Shown here: piece after piece, positions 34,601 through 43,878 of the stretch
Numbering within the stretch: the first letter of the stretch is position 1
How the letters are laid out: each line of letters starts with the position of its first letter
From: Anaerolineaceae bacterium
GTDB taxonomy: Bacteria; Chloroflexota; Anaerolineae; Aggregatilineales; Phototrophicaceae
Direction: 5' to 3'
Assembly (NCBI GenBank): GCA_020634115.1
Contig: JACKCH010000011.1
Location: 911,683 to 975,682 of the forward strand
DNA: 64,000 bases
Made by a program: the position numbers and the translations under genes
Notes under the pieces: generated by a model
Seen by the model: only the letters and a program-made list of their open reading frames with translations
What the model was told of the DNA's origin: nothing
Database searches by the model: none

Positions 34601-37086
34601 TCTTCCCCAAAACCGCCCGGCCCGTTGATACGATCTTCCAATCTTAAGGCATTTGAGTAGCTAACCGAGACGGTACGCGCCTCATCCGGGTAGCCGTAAC
34701 CCGTGATTCGTCCGGCGCGGTCAAAGGAGACCTGCATTCCATTAGTCTGTACCAACTGCCAACCTGAGAGCAGGTTAGATCGAAACAGCACCCAGCCCGG
34801 CATGGTCACGGATGTGAAATAGTCAGGCTTCGGATCATTAGGATTCTCAGGATCCTCGCGCTGGAATACGTGCTGCGACCCACTGGGGGTGGTATAGGTA
34901 ATCAGACCGCGTGGTGCCCAGATGAGGTCGAGCGCCACCCGGTATTCGGCTACAGTCTCCGCCGTGACGGTGCGGGCGCCAGTGGCTTCGTCGAATGCTA
35001 CCGGGTAGTCCAGCATGAATTCGGTTGACCACCCCATACCGAACGGGCCGTCCACGTTGGCACTGCCGCTGTTGTAGCTGCGGGTCAACGCCAGGTCGAA
35101 GATCGAACCCGCCGCGCTGTGGTCGGTGACACTGTACCACAGGTTGCCATTGGCCGGATTCGGGTAGCCATTAGGGGCGCAGTTGGCTTCCGGGTGCAGC
35201 GTGGGGAAGGGGTAGCAGTCCCCCCCCATATTATTGGCCTGGTGCGCCACAAAACCGGGTTGGCCGGGTCGCACGTTGACATCGAAATCCTTCCCGCCAA
35301 AAATCGGCTCGCCGGCGGGCGTCACCAGCTCAATATACGTTTCATCTGCCGGTAGAATCAACCGCTCTTCCCCGGCCCGGTAGACAATGTGAATCACATC
35401 ATCCAGCGCCGAGACGGTATTTACACCTGCCCCGTCACGTACCAGGAAATCACGAATAGGGTCATCTTCGCTGAACTGGAAAATCAGACTGGTGGGCGTG
35501 TTTTCAGTGGCCGTATCGTCCTGGACACTGCGACATTGATGACTGTCCTCCAGGTCAGGCACACAGTAGCGGAATGCCTGGAGATTAATCCAATCCAGCG
35601 TGATACTGACTTTTTCATTCCTTTTACTGACGTCCGGCAAGAATTCAATACTCAGCGGCGTATTGATGTCGGCTTCTGTCGGGTTGCGGGGCGCGTATAT
35701 ATACTGCCCCTCGGTTGCATGTGCATCCAGGGTATAGACAAGGCCATAAGTTTCCTCGTTATACGCATCAAATCCGCCGCCTGACCGTTTGAACATATCA
35801 ATCCGCTGGGACTGAATCGCCACCTCACGCCCGCCAACCAGCGTCATGCTGAAAATGCCGTTTTCGAGCCGCACCTGCGAACCCGGCTCGATTCCCGTCC
35901 AGGACAGGCATAACCGGTGCGGGACTGTACTCCCTGCGCCATCCGGGGCGAACACACTGACCAAGAAGTCCTGGCAAGCATTGGCAGCATTGTAAATCTC
36001 AACATTATTGACCTTAATTGGGTTCGGACTGTTTATGAAAAAGCGGTCATCGCCATCGCTGGGTGCAACTGCATCCGGCGTTGGGGCATCAGGGTCAAGG
36101 CGGGCGATAAATGACGTGCCGGTGCTGCCCACGCTGCGCAGCCGGAATCCGAAGCAGCCATCCAGGATGTAGACGCTTTCCAGGTCGGTATAGCGGGTAT
36201 CCAGGAATTTGCCGAGGCCGTTGGTTAGCAATTCACTGAGTGGCCGGGTGTAATCAAGCTCCTCAATATAGAGCAGCAGCGGGCCTTCTTCGCCCCGCCA
36301 GCGCATCCCCATGCCGCCACCGGTATAACTACCCTGTGCCAACGACGGCATTATTATGTTTGTTCTGTTAACAGTTTGTTTGAGCGCGATAGTCTGCTGA
36401 GCAAAGGTGTCGGTAATCTTATAGGCGCTTTCCGCCGGGATATAGATCGCTGCTCCATTGTCAAAGCGAACCTGCTGCCGTCCGCCCACCTGAAGCACCG
36501 TCCCTGTACTGGTTGTATCCTCGTAAGGTCTTAACTCGCCCAGGGGGGCAAGCGTGCCATTGAAACGAGCCGTGAACTCGTAGCTCCCGATGTTGTCAAC
36601 ATCCGTCACATGGGGACGCCGGATGACAAGGGTGTACACGCCCGGATCGGGGAGGGTGAAGGAGTCAATTGGAGATAGGACACCTTCCAGGGTTCGTGTT
36701 GGCTGAAAACGCTCACCAATGCGGTTTATCCCTAAAAAGACACCCACTTCCAGTAGCGGCTCACTCAGGGTAACAGTCAGCGTCAGATCGCCGCCACTGG
36801 TCGTTCGGAAAATATAGTAATCCGCCCAGTCATCGGCGGTGAGGTTGCCATTAATCGGGGCGTTAAAGGTGGTCAGTTCGCCCCCGCCGATGGCGTAATC
36901 ATAGGGCATCTTGCCGCTGCTCATCAGGGCATTGAGTTCACTACAGTCGTCGTAAGAGGTATCCTCGGCAGTTTCGGCAGTGCCATTCGTGCTATCAGGG
37001 TCTTCCTGCGCCAGCAGTGCCGCGCCGCCGATCAACAGCATCAAGACGAACAGGAGATAACGGACGTAGCGCATTGAACGAGTCAT
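28672..37086 (-). CDS. Giant secreted RHS/YD-repeat protein
   Basis: 2,804 residues from ATG 37086, with GGAGGG eight bases upstream. A signal peptide is clear (YLLFVLMLLIGGAALLA, about 9-25). A pre-peptidase-type beta domain follows (about 50-180), then unassigned beta-rich sequence. The RHS part begins near residue 640 (NGNLWYSVTDHSAAGSIFDL) and contains dozens of YD repeats such as YTYDDTGRLTTATL. The RHS core end is DGRAYLPTIGRFLQRDPLG near 2515, as in toxin-delivering RHS proteins. The last ~270 residues match no toxin domain I recognise. RHS proteins form shells that encapsulate a C-terminal effector. The gene starts one base after the stop of the TIR-NTPase-WD40 gene, so the two are co-translated. 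Confidence 0.9.
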   Translation of the reverse strand: MTRSMRYVRYLLFVLMLLIGGAALLAQEDPDSTNGTAETAEDTSYDDCSELNALMSSGKMPYDYAIGGGELTTFNAPINGNLTADDWADYYIFRTTSGGDLTLTVTLSEPLLEVGVFLGINRIGERFQPTRTLEGVLSPIDSFTLPDPGVYTLVIRRPHVTDVDNIGSYEFTARFNGTLAPLGELRPYEDTTSTGTVLQVGGRQQVRFDNGAAIYIPAESAYKITDTFAQQTIALKQTVNRTNIIMPSLAQGSYTGGGMGMRWRGEEGPLLLYIEELDYTRPLSELLTNGLGKFLDTRYTDLESVYILDGCFGFRLRSVGSTGTSFIARLDPDAPTPDAVAPSDGDDRFFINSPNPIKVNNVEIYNAANACQDFLVSVFAPDGAGSTVPHRLCLSWTGIEPGSQVRLENGIFSMTLVGGREVAIQSQRIDMFKRSGGGFDAYNEETYGLVYTLDAHATEGQYIYAPRNPTEADINTPLSIEFLPDVSKRNEKVSITLDWINLQAFRYCVPDLEDSHQCRSVQDDTATENTPTSLIFQFSEDDPIRDFLVRDGAGVNTVSALDDVIHIVYRAGEERLILPADETYIELVTPAGEPIFGGKDFDVNVRPGQPGFVAHQANNMGGDCYPFPTLHPEANCAPNGYPNPANGNLWYSVTDHSAAGSIFDLALTRSYNSGSANVDGPFGMGWSTEFMLDYPVAFDEATGARTVTAETVAEYRVALDLIWAPRGLITYTTPSGSQHVFQREDPENPNDPKPDYFTSVTMPGWVLFRSNLLSGWQLVQTNGMQVSFDRAGRITGYGYPDEARTVSVSYSNALRLEDRINGPGGFGEDRFIRVTDKSSQREIELYYDNHDHIYRSVLRDMTRTPDYRLACDLEDNCHETLYRYDEQNRLTRVIYPNRTIADYAYNADNLLESHDDPRAPLAQRMSYTYDDTGRLTTATLDDSGEKWLQEVRYEEVRNGVLKTTIKDMADAETVYTYTITSGDWNSNTAGYRLDSIAGPQGLTRSYDWTNGGGSYKFAIGTVTFSESSENGNPQRRVINYTFVRENSGRIQHFVLASIATSIANGNLSYFKVNNSRGVPQITNSSQTLYNYPSFIQYDDGTELSIRYALSGDSIFISRISENGRVSNNRVIYRADYRISRYGDSGRENWVQQVNRQQRIGENLLNDLVTYYDYNSVGLVTYFHNRGGESSEPYIVRLAYDGFGQVTVIQDGDDEANLYRIQNKVLNCANTANTPTPVCREVTVTDPFDAVTIYRYDAREQLIEVRLQEGSNGDLLRHTRYTYDELGRLTGEISFLNEGDCAVIELVNSSDDSAASSDDDVVANCGLKAGEDYLLTQYAYSASDSVYIITRTDAEGRKRIQEYDAQGRLTRTVDETGHETTYEYSGRTVTQTEHYGESQAIEINYTFDSAQRLDKVTYQPNQTYTLSWDFSADSAGIQPNKVTLGTNAEFNWHWDRPYLAGMDSTSTGGFSSNEAPADFTVQQTGVGDLIRLQMAGGSGNTSSDTSTQVTRCWGDNASYRLIYHRHGGASDLPVSCDQAIRDVDAIYEYDAHDRLLSVTDEFGTRTFTYALDTITEYRWRVTMTATSLDGDQTATWVMIYNFAGDLMQWTDDHNVTLTYTYDLLGRLIEVITENDETSQQFTYNDIHQVIRIEDRLGRITEYTYDPMGWLIEVVTENNETTTYAYNEYGMVESVTHSQNGTEVDRFTYQYDEDNPTLLTGVTTPDDRQHTFAWDSNRRLTYTDPRTNTTSYQFNALGQLIATTDATGAKYQWGYDQRGYLASFGPNQTLPAPNQLQSFPTLETSNLIQMLSTGKIKINNNDDYRVIWRRTLERTPNGLITAFENSGQLGFSYDLLGRLESIDSSAQSGSLQYTWVISQEAGSSEMTLSLPSASYVLRFDALNRIRSIVSGDTELDYRYVTPRGNGNVTPRIEVRRNGELEEIYRTTPDGWIFEGMGEERHYTLNQHGQVEQLEQIRCTPQSQGEPGCSGAADRVSLVTMYDYDAAGNVKQMTYPDGTVESFVYDDANNLTTYTLQQAGQSEPHEYRYEYDEANRLIMLTTPEGSGLQYFYANDHVTAICYLAAGMPSYDNLNGCTDEGATLEQYEYDALGRMTSRTFDSYAPPDTDNIADYRKALENVIGRQIDDRNSTYSYNLFGQLIGFGTSATLTYTEDGLNLPATYSTGAGGETYTFHYESNPNLDINRLMLLTRIESGEPYAKYVYTYDESGRVASVAVGAGDSAHTFTYDYRPDGVVITDQSQSVLTITIPYPEDNYSATPPPSSNTTSVDERKFANDISVTVEYHYARTDNMPPDPGGLPLIAQTIRGIPQPAEPLKDWNTEDILTDIHRYYFDYDEAGNLIHTIYVGWKSKQEIEGDLRDVVDLVPEVCATYVYDGANRLVAVHNGAEDTPVVQTFAYDTYDRLIRAGERSFVYLNEARTPSFVYDSEGNGAVIDPKAPSWNFEGGRWVAPGDTSLVDADIVDPCRLGLAEETPVFETGDVLFNGMVVDAATGIAFIDGRAYLPTIGRFLQRDPLGPDANGAVYGYPSRAVAIPMPEARLNVDTGLRVLAEAVAQFPAQHTPTMETIRQENLPHLALTNDGLNAAVNSQFQTADTIWYRYLNLPDWLSEHYNQPGPQTDPATGLLSWDTMAIPGQYDGRWSDTFGLETTFWNHELALNTPIEAPNTTLTQLLGQTAPGYRLPTLSSTQSGYVRDTRFMGVGDWPSVTMDDANTPQAALDTLLGTRIQPWENTDVLDITDAMTNGYTQTGLDWVQQILGGYLPDMPTLSLPVSQYTPGFSARMPGMYP

Positions 37087-37087
37087 A

Positions 37088-40000
37088 TCAGTTACCCTCC
37101 GCCTTTTCAATCGTCAGCGTGTAGGGGCCACCCGTGGCGTCGGCATAGCTGTAGACCTCAAGGTGATATGTACCGGGATGGGGTGGATGAAAACTCAACC
37201 GTATATCGGTTTCCTTGCCTGGTACAATATCCCCTCCGTAAGCGATAAACTGTTCTGCGCTGGTATCGCCGTTGTCATAAGTGATTCGCAATTCCACATT
37301 CAGCAGCCGGCGAGCAATGCTGGCCTGAGAACTGGCATCATCGGCGGGACGTTCCGCCTGTACGCTCACAATCAGGTCAGAACCCAGGCTTTCGTCATAC
37401 GTGAACGTCCATCTGTCATGCCCGCCAACCGGGAGATTGCCGCTGGCCGGCTCGCCGATTACCACTTCGCCCTGGTCTTGCGGGGGCTGCGGGGTTGGTG
37501 GGGCGGGCGCAGCGTCAGCCCCCAGGTTCCATATCCAGGTGCGCTCAAATTCACAGCCGCTGGTCGTCGCGCTACCCAACCGTTTCGACGCACTCACAAA
37601 GACCGCCCCCCTGGCGATGGAGCTATCTGTGACTTCGCCCACATAGTGATCGTTCACGAAAACCACAAAGCGGCTTGGCGACAGACCATTATCAGTGTCC
37701 TCAGTGAGCGCCGCGATAATCAGCCGGTTCTGCCCGTCAACCAGTCCCGCATCGTTCGAGAGCCGTTGGGTCGGTTTGTATTGACCACTTTCCATGTGGG
37801 CAAAGGTCACATTTCCCGCTTGGTTGACTTCAATAAAGTAGAAGTTTTCCTGGTTGGCGCGGCGAAACATAAACCCGCAGGCATCAGTTTGCAGGTCGGA
37901 GCGAAAAGTGAAAGTCGTCCCAGTGATAAATTCGCTGTAAATCTGGCCGTTTTCGACCTTGACCGATTGGAGGATGTTGGCGTCATTGCCGGTGAAATCC
38001 ACCAGCAGTCGGTTGGACTGCTCCGAAAGATACCCACGTCCCGCTGCCGCGTTCAACCGCTCTGTGACCTGGGCGACGATGTCCGCCGGAGAGGGATTGT
38101 TGTTTTGGGCATAATCCAGTGGCACTAATGTCGCGGGCAGCGACGTCGGTGGGGGAGGGCTGCTGTGATCCAGGTCTACAATCCATGAATCGGTGAAGAT
38201 ACATCCGGCCTCGCGGCTGGTCGTCAAGACACTTGAGGTCAGAGCGACTTCCCCGATACTGCGGCTTGACGTAATAAACTCATAGCTCTCACTCCATTCT
38301 CCGGCACTATCTACAATGAATACCGTCAGCGTATCATCATCCTGCCCAACCACGACCAATTCCGCCGAATCGAGGATATTCAAGGTTTGCGGAAGTGACT
38401 TAACGGGAGTCGGGTCGGTATCGGGCCAGGGCGTCGCCCAACTACCATCTGACCGTTCTCTAAAGTCAATGTTGCCCAGCGGGTCAAGCTGCACCAGGTA
38501 GAAGTTATCACTGTTCGCAAAGCGTACCGCAAAACCACAGCGGTCACGCAGCGACCCTGCGCCCCAGTCAATCCGCGTATGGGCGACGAAGTTCTGGTAA
38601 GTCTGGTCGAAGCTGCGCCAGGTCATGGCATTCGTCTTATAGGAAAGATCAATGACCTCCAAATCACGGCGTTCGGCTTCGTAATACCCCGCGTTCTGGA
38701 TTATCCCGTTCTTAAGCAGCGTCAGCATATCTTCTGTTGATGCTCTACCGGAAGGCAAGGTTAAGGTCATCGTCGGCATTGGGGAGGGTGTCGCGGTTGT
38801 CAGGTTCAGATCGGTCGTTGGCGTTGGTGTTGGCGTAGGAGTATAGCTCGGTACGGGTGTAATCGTGGCGGTCGGCAGCACCAGTTCTTCGCTGCCTTCC
38901 AGGGTGACACAGACGGGCTGAATCCCATATTGAAACCGAATCTCGCAGCCATTCTGTCCGTGAATCAAGGTATTTGGGTCTACAGTAGGAACATAGCGGT
39001 TCTTGTCTTGAATAATCCAGGCATTGAGTTCATCGCGCTCATCCACTCGCCAGCGGATGACCAGACCATCGTCACCGGAGGATACTGCATAATTCCCACT
39101 GTCTTCAAAGCGGACGCTGTTCACCCCACTGGTGTGACCAACCAGGACGTTCATCGGCACACGGGTTGCCACATCCCAGACAATGACGGTGCCATCATCG
39201 GATGCTGAAATCAGCAGTTTGCCATCGGCACTGAAGTCCACGCTGCGCACCGGGCCAGTATGCTGGCGAAACGTGCCGATTGGTTTGAGGGACGACTCGC
39301 CGGAAACCGGGTCCACCGCCACATCCCAGGCAATCAAGGTGTTATCGGATGAAGCTGAAACCAGGATTTTACCGTCCGGGCTGAAGGCTACCGCGTTAAT
39401 CGCTGCTTTATGGGCGGATACCTGTTCTGAGGTGTGGTCGTTGATATTCCACAGGAATAGTTCCCCGGTCTCAGAACCCGACGCAAAACGGTTCGCTAAT
39501 TCCGGCGCGACATCGCTCGCGTCGCAGCAGAACGCCAGTGCCAGCACGGCCCCGGTGTGACCTTCAAAATCGTCGCTGGGATCGGGATTGTCAACAAAAT
39601 CCTCCTCAACCTGTTGGGTACGGTTCACATCCCACAGGCGGATGTGCCGATCTTCACCGCTGGTAAGCGCCATGCTGCCATCCGGGTTGAAAGCCATAGC
39701 ATCAATTCCCTTTTCGTGGGCCGACCAACTGGTAATCGCCTCGCGTGCCCCCTGCGACGTACTCCAGAGGATAACGCGACCGTCCTGATAGCCGGAAAGC
39801 ACCCAATTGCCGTCGGCGCTGATTGCCACCGTCTGCGCGTTCGACGTGGGGGCGATGTCATTATCGCCCGTATAGGCGTGCAGACGCTGCTCCAGGCTGC
39901 TGTCCCACAAATACACCGCGTTTTCCGCCAGGGTGACGGCGTAGCTGCCGCCCAGGTCAATGCCCTGCTGTTTCTGGACATCCAGTACGCGGTTGCGAGT

Positions 40001-43000
40001 GACTTCAGCGCCGCCGGTCATGTCCCACTGCATCACAGCGCCATCTGATGAAGCTGAAACAATATAGGTCCGATTCGTGCCATCCGGATTAAAGGCTACC
40101 CCGGTGACTCCGGCTCCGTGCGCTCGTAAGCGGCGCAGTTCAATAAAGTTGGTCACATCCCACAAGATGAGGCTGTGATCTTCAGAGCCAGAAAGTAAGT
40201 AGGTGTTGCCATCGTAATCCATGTACGCCAAACTCCTGATGGCACCACTATGGCCCAGCAAACGTCCTTCTTCTTGCAGCGTTGTCGTATCGAATATGGT
40301 GATGATACCGTTTTCCCCGGCCACCGCGATTCGATCCTCAGCGGCATTCAAGGCGAGCGCATTAATCCCCGAACCGGTCTGCACCCGCCGCAAAATGTCG
40401 TACTCCCCGGAATCACTAAACAGGTATTGCGTATCCCAGAGGATGATTTCACCATTCACGGACGTAGAAATCATTTTGTTACCACCATCCAGGAAGACAA
40501 CGCCGGAAACCGCATCATTATGCCCGATAATCTGACGCACGTACTCCCCGTTGGCGACATTCCACAACAACAACCGTGCGTTGTATATCCCATCCTGTTC
40601 ATCCACCGATTGGTACCCGGCAACGAGATACCCGCCATCCGGGCTGAATGCCAGACTCAGGACGCTGGGCGCGGTCAATGCGGGCAGCGTCGCGGTGGGT
40701 GTGGTTGTCTCGGCCTGATTCTCAATTGTGGCGACCATTGAAAGTGTATACCGCGTCTTATCCCCGTTTATCCCTCGGATTAGGATTGTCCCCTGGGTAT
40801 CCCCGGAAGCAACCCGTCCCTTATGATTGTCTGAGGTGGTGACTGACGAGTCACAGGCCAGGGCCGTCACGCCGAAGCTCTGGTCGTTGTAAAGCGGATA
40901 CAATGAATCGGCATTGTTCGCGATATCCCAGTACACAACGTCGGTCTCCTGAGTGCCGATCAGGAAATAATCAGCGCCGCAGTTAATCAGGGTATTGAAC
41001 GAGCGTGACACTGAGCTATCTTCGCGGTAATTCAGAATAACCCGGCGCGGCCCGTTATAGGCAACCAGCGAAAGTACCCGCTGGACATCGGGCGGCGCAC
41101 CCTCAATCCGGTTGGCCTCCAATGCCAGCGCCATCGCCAGTTGGTAATCCCCGGCATTCAGCAGGAGTTCGGCCTGGGCTGCCAGGCTGCGACTTAAGGC
41201 GATATTACGCTGTTCGTTGGCGCTGCTTTCCGCTGCTACAGCGGCAGCGGCATTATTAAAGGCATTGGTGGCTTCAGCATTTGCCGTTCCCTGGGCAGCA
41301 ACGGCTGTAGATGCGTTGGCAATGGCAGTTCCCGCGCTGTTTGCCGCGTTGGTGGCCTCAGTTTGTGCCCTCTGCTGAGCTGATTCAGCGACAGCAGCAT
41401 TCACGTTTGCCTCTTGTTGGGCGGCAACGGCAGCAGCGGCCTGTTGTGCCTCATTGGTCGCTGCGACTTCTGCTATTTGTCGGGCAGCAGCGGCAGCAGC
41501 GGCATTCGCCTCAGATGTCACCCGAGCGTCCTCCGCGGCGGCGGCGTTCGTATCCGCTTCTTCCTGCGCAGCAGCAGCAGCGGCGGCATTTGCAATGGCA
41601 ACTGCCTCGTTGTTCGCTGCCCTTTGGGCATTCACCTCTGCAGCGGCGGCATTCGTACCCGCTTCTTCCTGCGCGGCGATAGCGGTAGCAGCCTGTCGCT
41701 CTGCATCCTGTTTAGCGTCCGTTGCCAGCAGCGCAAACACCAGCGCGACGACAAACAATCCGACGGCTATCGCTGCCAGCACCAATAACCGGCGAGCGTT
41801 TTTCCGCTGCGTTTCGGTGCCCCGCCGCTCATGCTCGATAATCTGCGCCTTCTGTTGGTCACGTTCTTCGGCAATCCGCAGTTTTTCTTCCAGTTCCGCT
41901 GTGCGTGCCAGTACAGCCGCGTCATGACGCTTGATGCTGGCCTCAACGAAGCTGCGTTCCTGCTGGGTAATGGTGATGGTTTTGACTTCCAGCAGGTCAC
42001 GGTACTGCGCCAGCGGGCCTTCAGAAGCCAGGAAGTTGGCGGCTAAGCCCTGCTCAATCCATAACTGCGTATCTTCCCGCAGTTGGCGGCGCACCCGCAG
42101 CGCATCGCGGTTGTCATCAATCCACTCGCGCAGCAGGTCCCACTCGCGGATGAGCGCCTCATGGCTGACTTCGAGTGTGCGCGTGTCACCGGTCTGGTTA
42201 CCGACCAGCAGGCGAGCATTCACAAAGGCATCCGCCGTTTCCTGTAAAATACGGGTCTGGTTGGCATCCGGCAGCGTGAGTTCCTCGGCTGTCGCCCGGC
42301 GGCGCGTGGTATCCTGCTCGGTCTGGCCGGGTTCAATCAGGCGTAGAAATAGTTCGCGGGCTGAGTCCCGGTGCCGGTCTGACGGCAGGTTCTGGTAGGT
42401 CGCATCGGCGTGCTGCGCCAGCGCCCCCTGGATACCGCCCAACGCTCGATAGGCGTCCAGCGTCAACCGCTGACCGTCACGCCGCTCGAAAAGCTGGGCA
42501 AGCGTGAATTGTAGCAGCGGCAGTGCGGCGATTTCCCCGCGCACGGCAAAGACCATCTCGGTCACCAATCCGTCGTCAAATTTCAAACGCACGTCTGGCA
42601 GCGCGGCAGGTTTCTGAATCACATCATAGAGGTCAGCCAGCGTCATTGGCGTGATAGCGGCATGGTGGGTTTCTACCAATTTGCCAAAAGGGGTGTACTG
42701 TAAGGGGCGGTCATAGAAATCGGCCCGCATACTGAGCAGCAGATACAGGGTGCCATTTGGCTCGGTCATGGCGGTACTGAGCAGGTCAATGAACTGGCGA
42801 CTTTCGGCGTCGTTGTCCGCCTGCGTGAAAATCTCCTCGAATTGGTCAATGTAGAGGACAACCGTCCCCTCACTAATCTCGCGGGCCAGGCGGTGCAGCC
42901 CGCGTGTGCTGGCGTCTTTAAGGTCTTCCAAAATGGCGATATATGACCGGCTCTTGATTTTTCGGGAAAGGACATCCGCCAGATTTTCCAGCGGCTGCGT

Positions 43001-43702
43001 CCCTGGCACCATCGGGTCGAGGAATATCCAATTGGGATGTGTTTCGCGCAGTTGGGGCAGCAGTCCGGCCATGAGGACGCTCGATTTGCCGCTGCCGGAT
43101 GCGCCCAGTACGGCCAGCAGGCGGGCGGCGCGTTGCGCGTTTTCGACTTGGGCTTGCAGATGAGCGACCAGTGCTTCACGCCCGAAAAAATCCTGTTGGT
43201 CAGCCTCATGGAAAGCCAGCAGCCCTTTGTAGGGGTTACGCGGCACAAAATCCGGTGGCACTTCCGTGGTCGTGGGTTCTTCAGTCGTGAGTGGGGCGAT
43301 GGTCGTGGCTTTATCCCGAATAGCCGCCACCAATTCCGACAGACCCGCTGCATACGAGTCACTGCGCAGGTCAGCATACTGTGTCCCCAACAAGCCAAGT
43401 GGCACGCAGTCCAGCCAGTTCTCACCAGCGACCCAGGCCGGGAAAATCAGCTTGCCCGCCGCTGTCGCCAGCGAGATTTCGTCACGAACATAGCGCGATT
43501 CCCGCGAATCAGACGACGCGCAAAACAGCACGGCGTCCGCATCACGGATGGCATCCCGCAGCGCCTGTTCCCAACTAATTGTCCCAGGCGTCAGACCGAC
43601 TTTATCAATCCACACCTCAATGCCCGCTTCGAGCAGATCGTCACGCAACTGTTGAACGAGAGGCAAATCTTTCCGTGAATAGGAGATAAACAAATGTGCC
43701 AT
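37088..43702 (-). CDS. Transmembrane TIR-nSTAND-WD40 receptor
   Basis: 2,204 residues. Order: TIR domain (about 1-130, AHLFISYSRKD); Thr/Pro linker; nSTAND NTPase (about 160-560) with GASGSGKSSVLMAGLLP and VVLYIDQFEEIF; one transmembrane helix (RRLLVLAAIAVGLFVVALVF, about 637-660); an Ala-rich heptad coiled coil (about 660-830); WD40 repeats (about 890-1570), for instance LVSASSDNTLIAWDVA; a Thr/Pro stalk (TPTPTPTTDL, about 1610); two related beta domains (about 1665-1840 and 1870-2055); and a pre-peptidase-like C-terminal domain. STAND NTPases oligomerise on ligand binding, and TIR domains then cleave NAD+. The single helix predicts that the sensor half is outside the cell. ATG 43702 fits the TIR start; ATGs at 43705 and 43720 are alternatives. 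Confidence 0.88.
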   Translation of the reverse strand: MAHLFISYSRKDLPLVQQLRDDLLEAGIEVWIDKVGLTPGTISWEQALRDAIRDADAVLFCASSDSRESRYVRDEISLATAAGKLIFPAWVAGENWLDCVPLGLLGTQYADLRSDSYAAGLSELVAAIRDKATTIAPLTTEEPTTTEVPPDFVPRNPYKGLLAFHEADQQDFFGREALVAHLQAQVENAQRAARLLAVLGASGSGKSSVLMAGLLPQLRETHPNWIFLDPMVPGTQPLENLADVLSRKIKSRSYIAILEDLKDASTRGLHRLAREISEGTVVLYIDQFEEIFTQADNDAESRQFIDLLSTAMTEPNGTLYLLLSMRADFYDRPLQYTPFGKLVETHHAAITPMTLADLYDVIQKPAALPDVRLKFDDGLVTEMVFAVRGEIAALPLLQFTLAQLFERRDGQRLTLDAYRALGGIQGALAQHADATYQNLPSDRHRDSARELFLRLIEPGQTEQDTTRRRATAEELTLPDANQTRILQETADAFVNARLLVGNQTGDTRTLEVSHEALIREWDLLREWIDDNRDALRVRRQLREDTQLWIEQGLAANFLASEGPLAQYRDLLEVKTITITQQERSFVEASIKRHDAAVLARTAELEEKLRIAEERDQQKAQIIEHERRGTETQRKNARRLLVLAAIAVGLFVVALVFALLATDAKQDAERQAATAIAAQEEAGTNAAAAEVNAQRAANNEAVAIANAAAAAAAQEEADTNAAAAEDARVTSEANAAAAAAARQIAEVAATNEAQQAAAAVAAQQEANVNAAVAESAQQRAQTEATNAANSAGTAIANASTAVAAQGTANAEATNAFNNAAAAVAAESSANEQRNIALSRSLAAQAELLLNAGDYQLAMALALEANRIEGAPPDVQRVLSLVAYNGPRRVILNYREDSSVSRSFNTLINCGADYFLIGTQETDVVYWDIANNADSLYPLYNDQSFGVTALACDSSVTTSDNHKGRVASGDTQGTILIRGINGDKTRYTLSMVATIENQAETTTPTATLPALTAPSVLSLAFSPDGGYLVAGYQSVDEQDGIYNARLLLWNVANGEYVRQIIGHNDAVSGVVFLDGGNKMISTSVNGEIILWDTQYLFSDSGEYDILRRVQTGSGINALALNAAEDRIAVAGENGIITIFDTTTLQEEGRLLGHSGAIRSLAYMDYDGNTYLLSGSEDHSLILWDVTNFIELRRLRAHGAGVTGVAFNPDGTNRTYIVSASSDGAVMQWDMTGGAEVTRNRVLDVQKQQGIDLGGSYAVTLAENAVYLWDSSLEQRLHAYTGDNDIAPTSNAQTVAISADGNWVLSGYQDGRVILWSTSQGAREAITSWSAHEKGIDAMAFNPDGSMALTSGEDRHIRLWDVNRTQQVEEDFVDNPDPSDDFEGHTGAVLALAFCCDASDVAPELANRFASGSETGELFLWNINDHTSEQVSAHKAAINAVAFSPDGKILVSASSDNTLIAWDVAVDPVSGESSLKPIGTFRQHTGPVRSVDFSADGKLLISASDDGTVIVWDVATRVPMNVLVGHTSGVNSVRFEDSGNYAVSSGDDGLVIRWRVDERDELNAWIIQDKNRYVPTVDPNTLIHGQNGCEIRFQYGIQPVCVTLEGSEELVLPTATITPVPSYTPTPTPTPTTDLNLTTATPSPMPTMTLTLPSGRASTEDMLTLLKNGIIQNAGYYEAERRDLEVIDLSYKTNAMTWRSFDQTYQNFVAHTRIDWGAGSLRDRCGFAVRFANSDNFYLVQLDPLGNIDFRERSDGSWATPWPDTDPTPVKSLPQTLNILDSAELVVVGQDDDTLTVFIVDSAGEWSESYEFITSSRSIGEVALTSSVLTTSREAGCIFTDSWIVDLDHSSPPPPTSLPATLVPLDYAQNNNPSPADIVAQVTERLNAAAGRGYLSEQSNRLLVDFTGNDANILQSVKVENGQIYSEFITGTTFTFRSDLQTDACGFMFRRANQENFYFIEVNQAGNVTFAHMESGQYKPTQRLSNDAGLVDGQNRLIIAALTEDTDNGLSPSRFVVFVNDHYVGEVTDSSIARGAVFVSASKRLGSATTSGCEFERTWIWNLGADAAPAPPTPQPPQDQGEVVIGEPASGNLPVGGHDRWTFTYDESLGSDLIVSVQAERPADDASSQASIARRLLNVELRITYDNGDTSAEQFIAYGGDIVPGKETDIRLSFHPPHPGTYHLEVYSYADATGGPYTLTIEKAEGN

Positions 43703-43878
43703 CATAACCCCAGTCATCATTATAATAATTATCGCAATTATGCCGTTTGAATCGCCTTAACGCAACAAATTCATCCTATGTAATTTCCCTCAGTTTTTTG
43801 GAGCAACGACTGCCCATAAGACGCAGCTTATTGCGGGGGAGCGTAATTGATGTCAAAAGTGTATCCAGTGAGTAGAAT

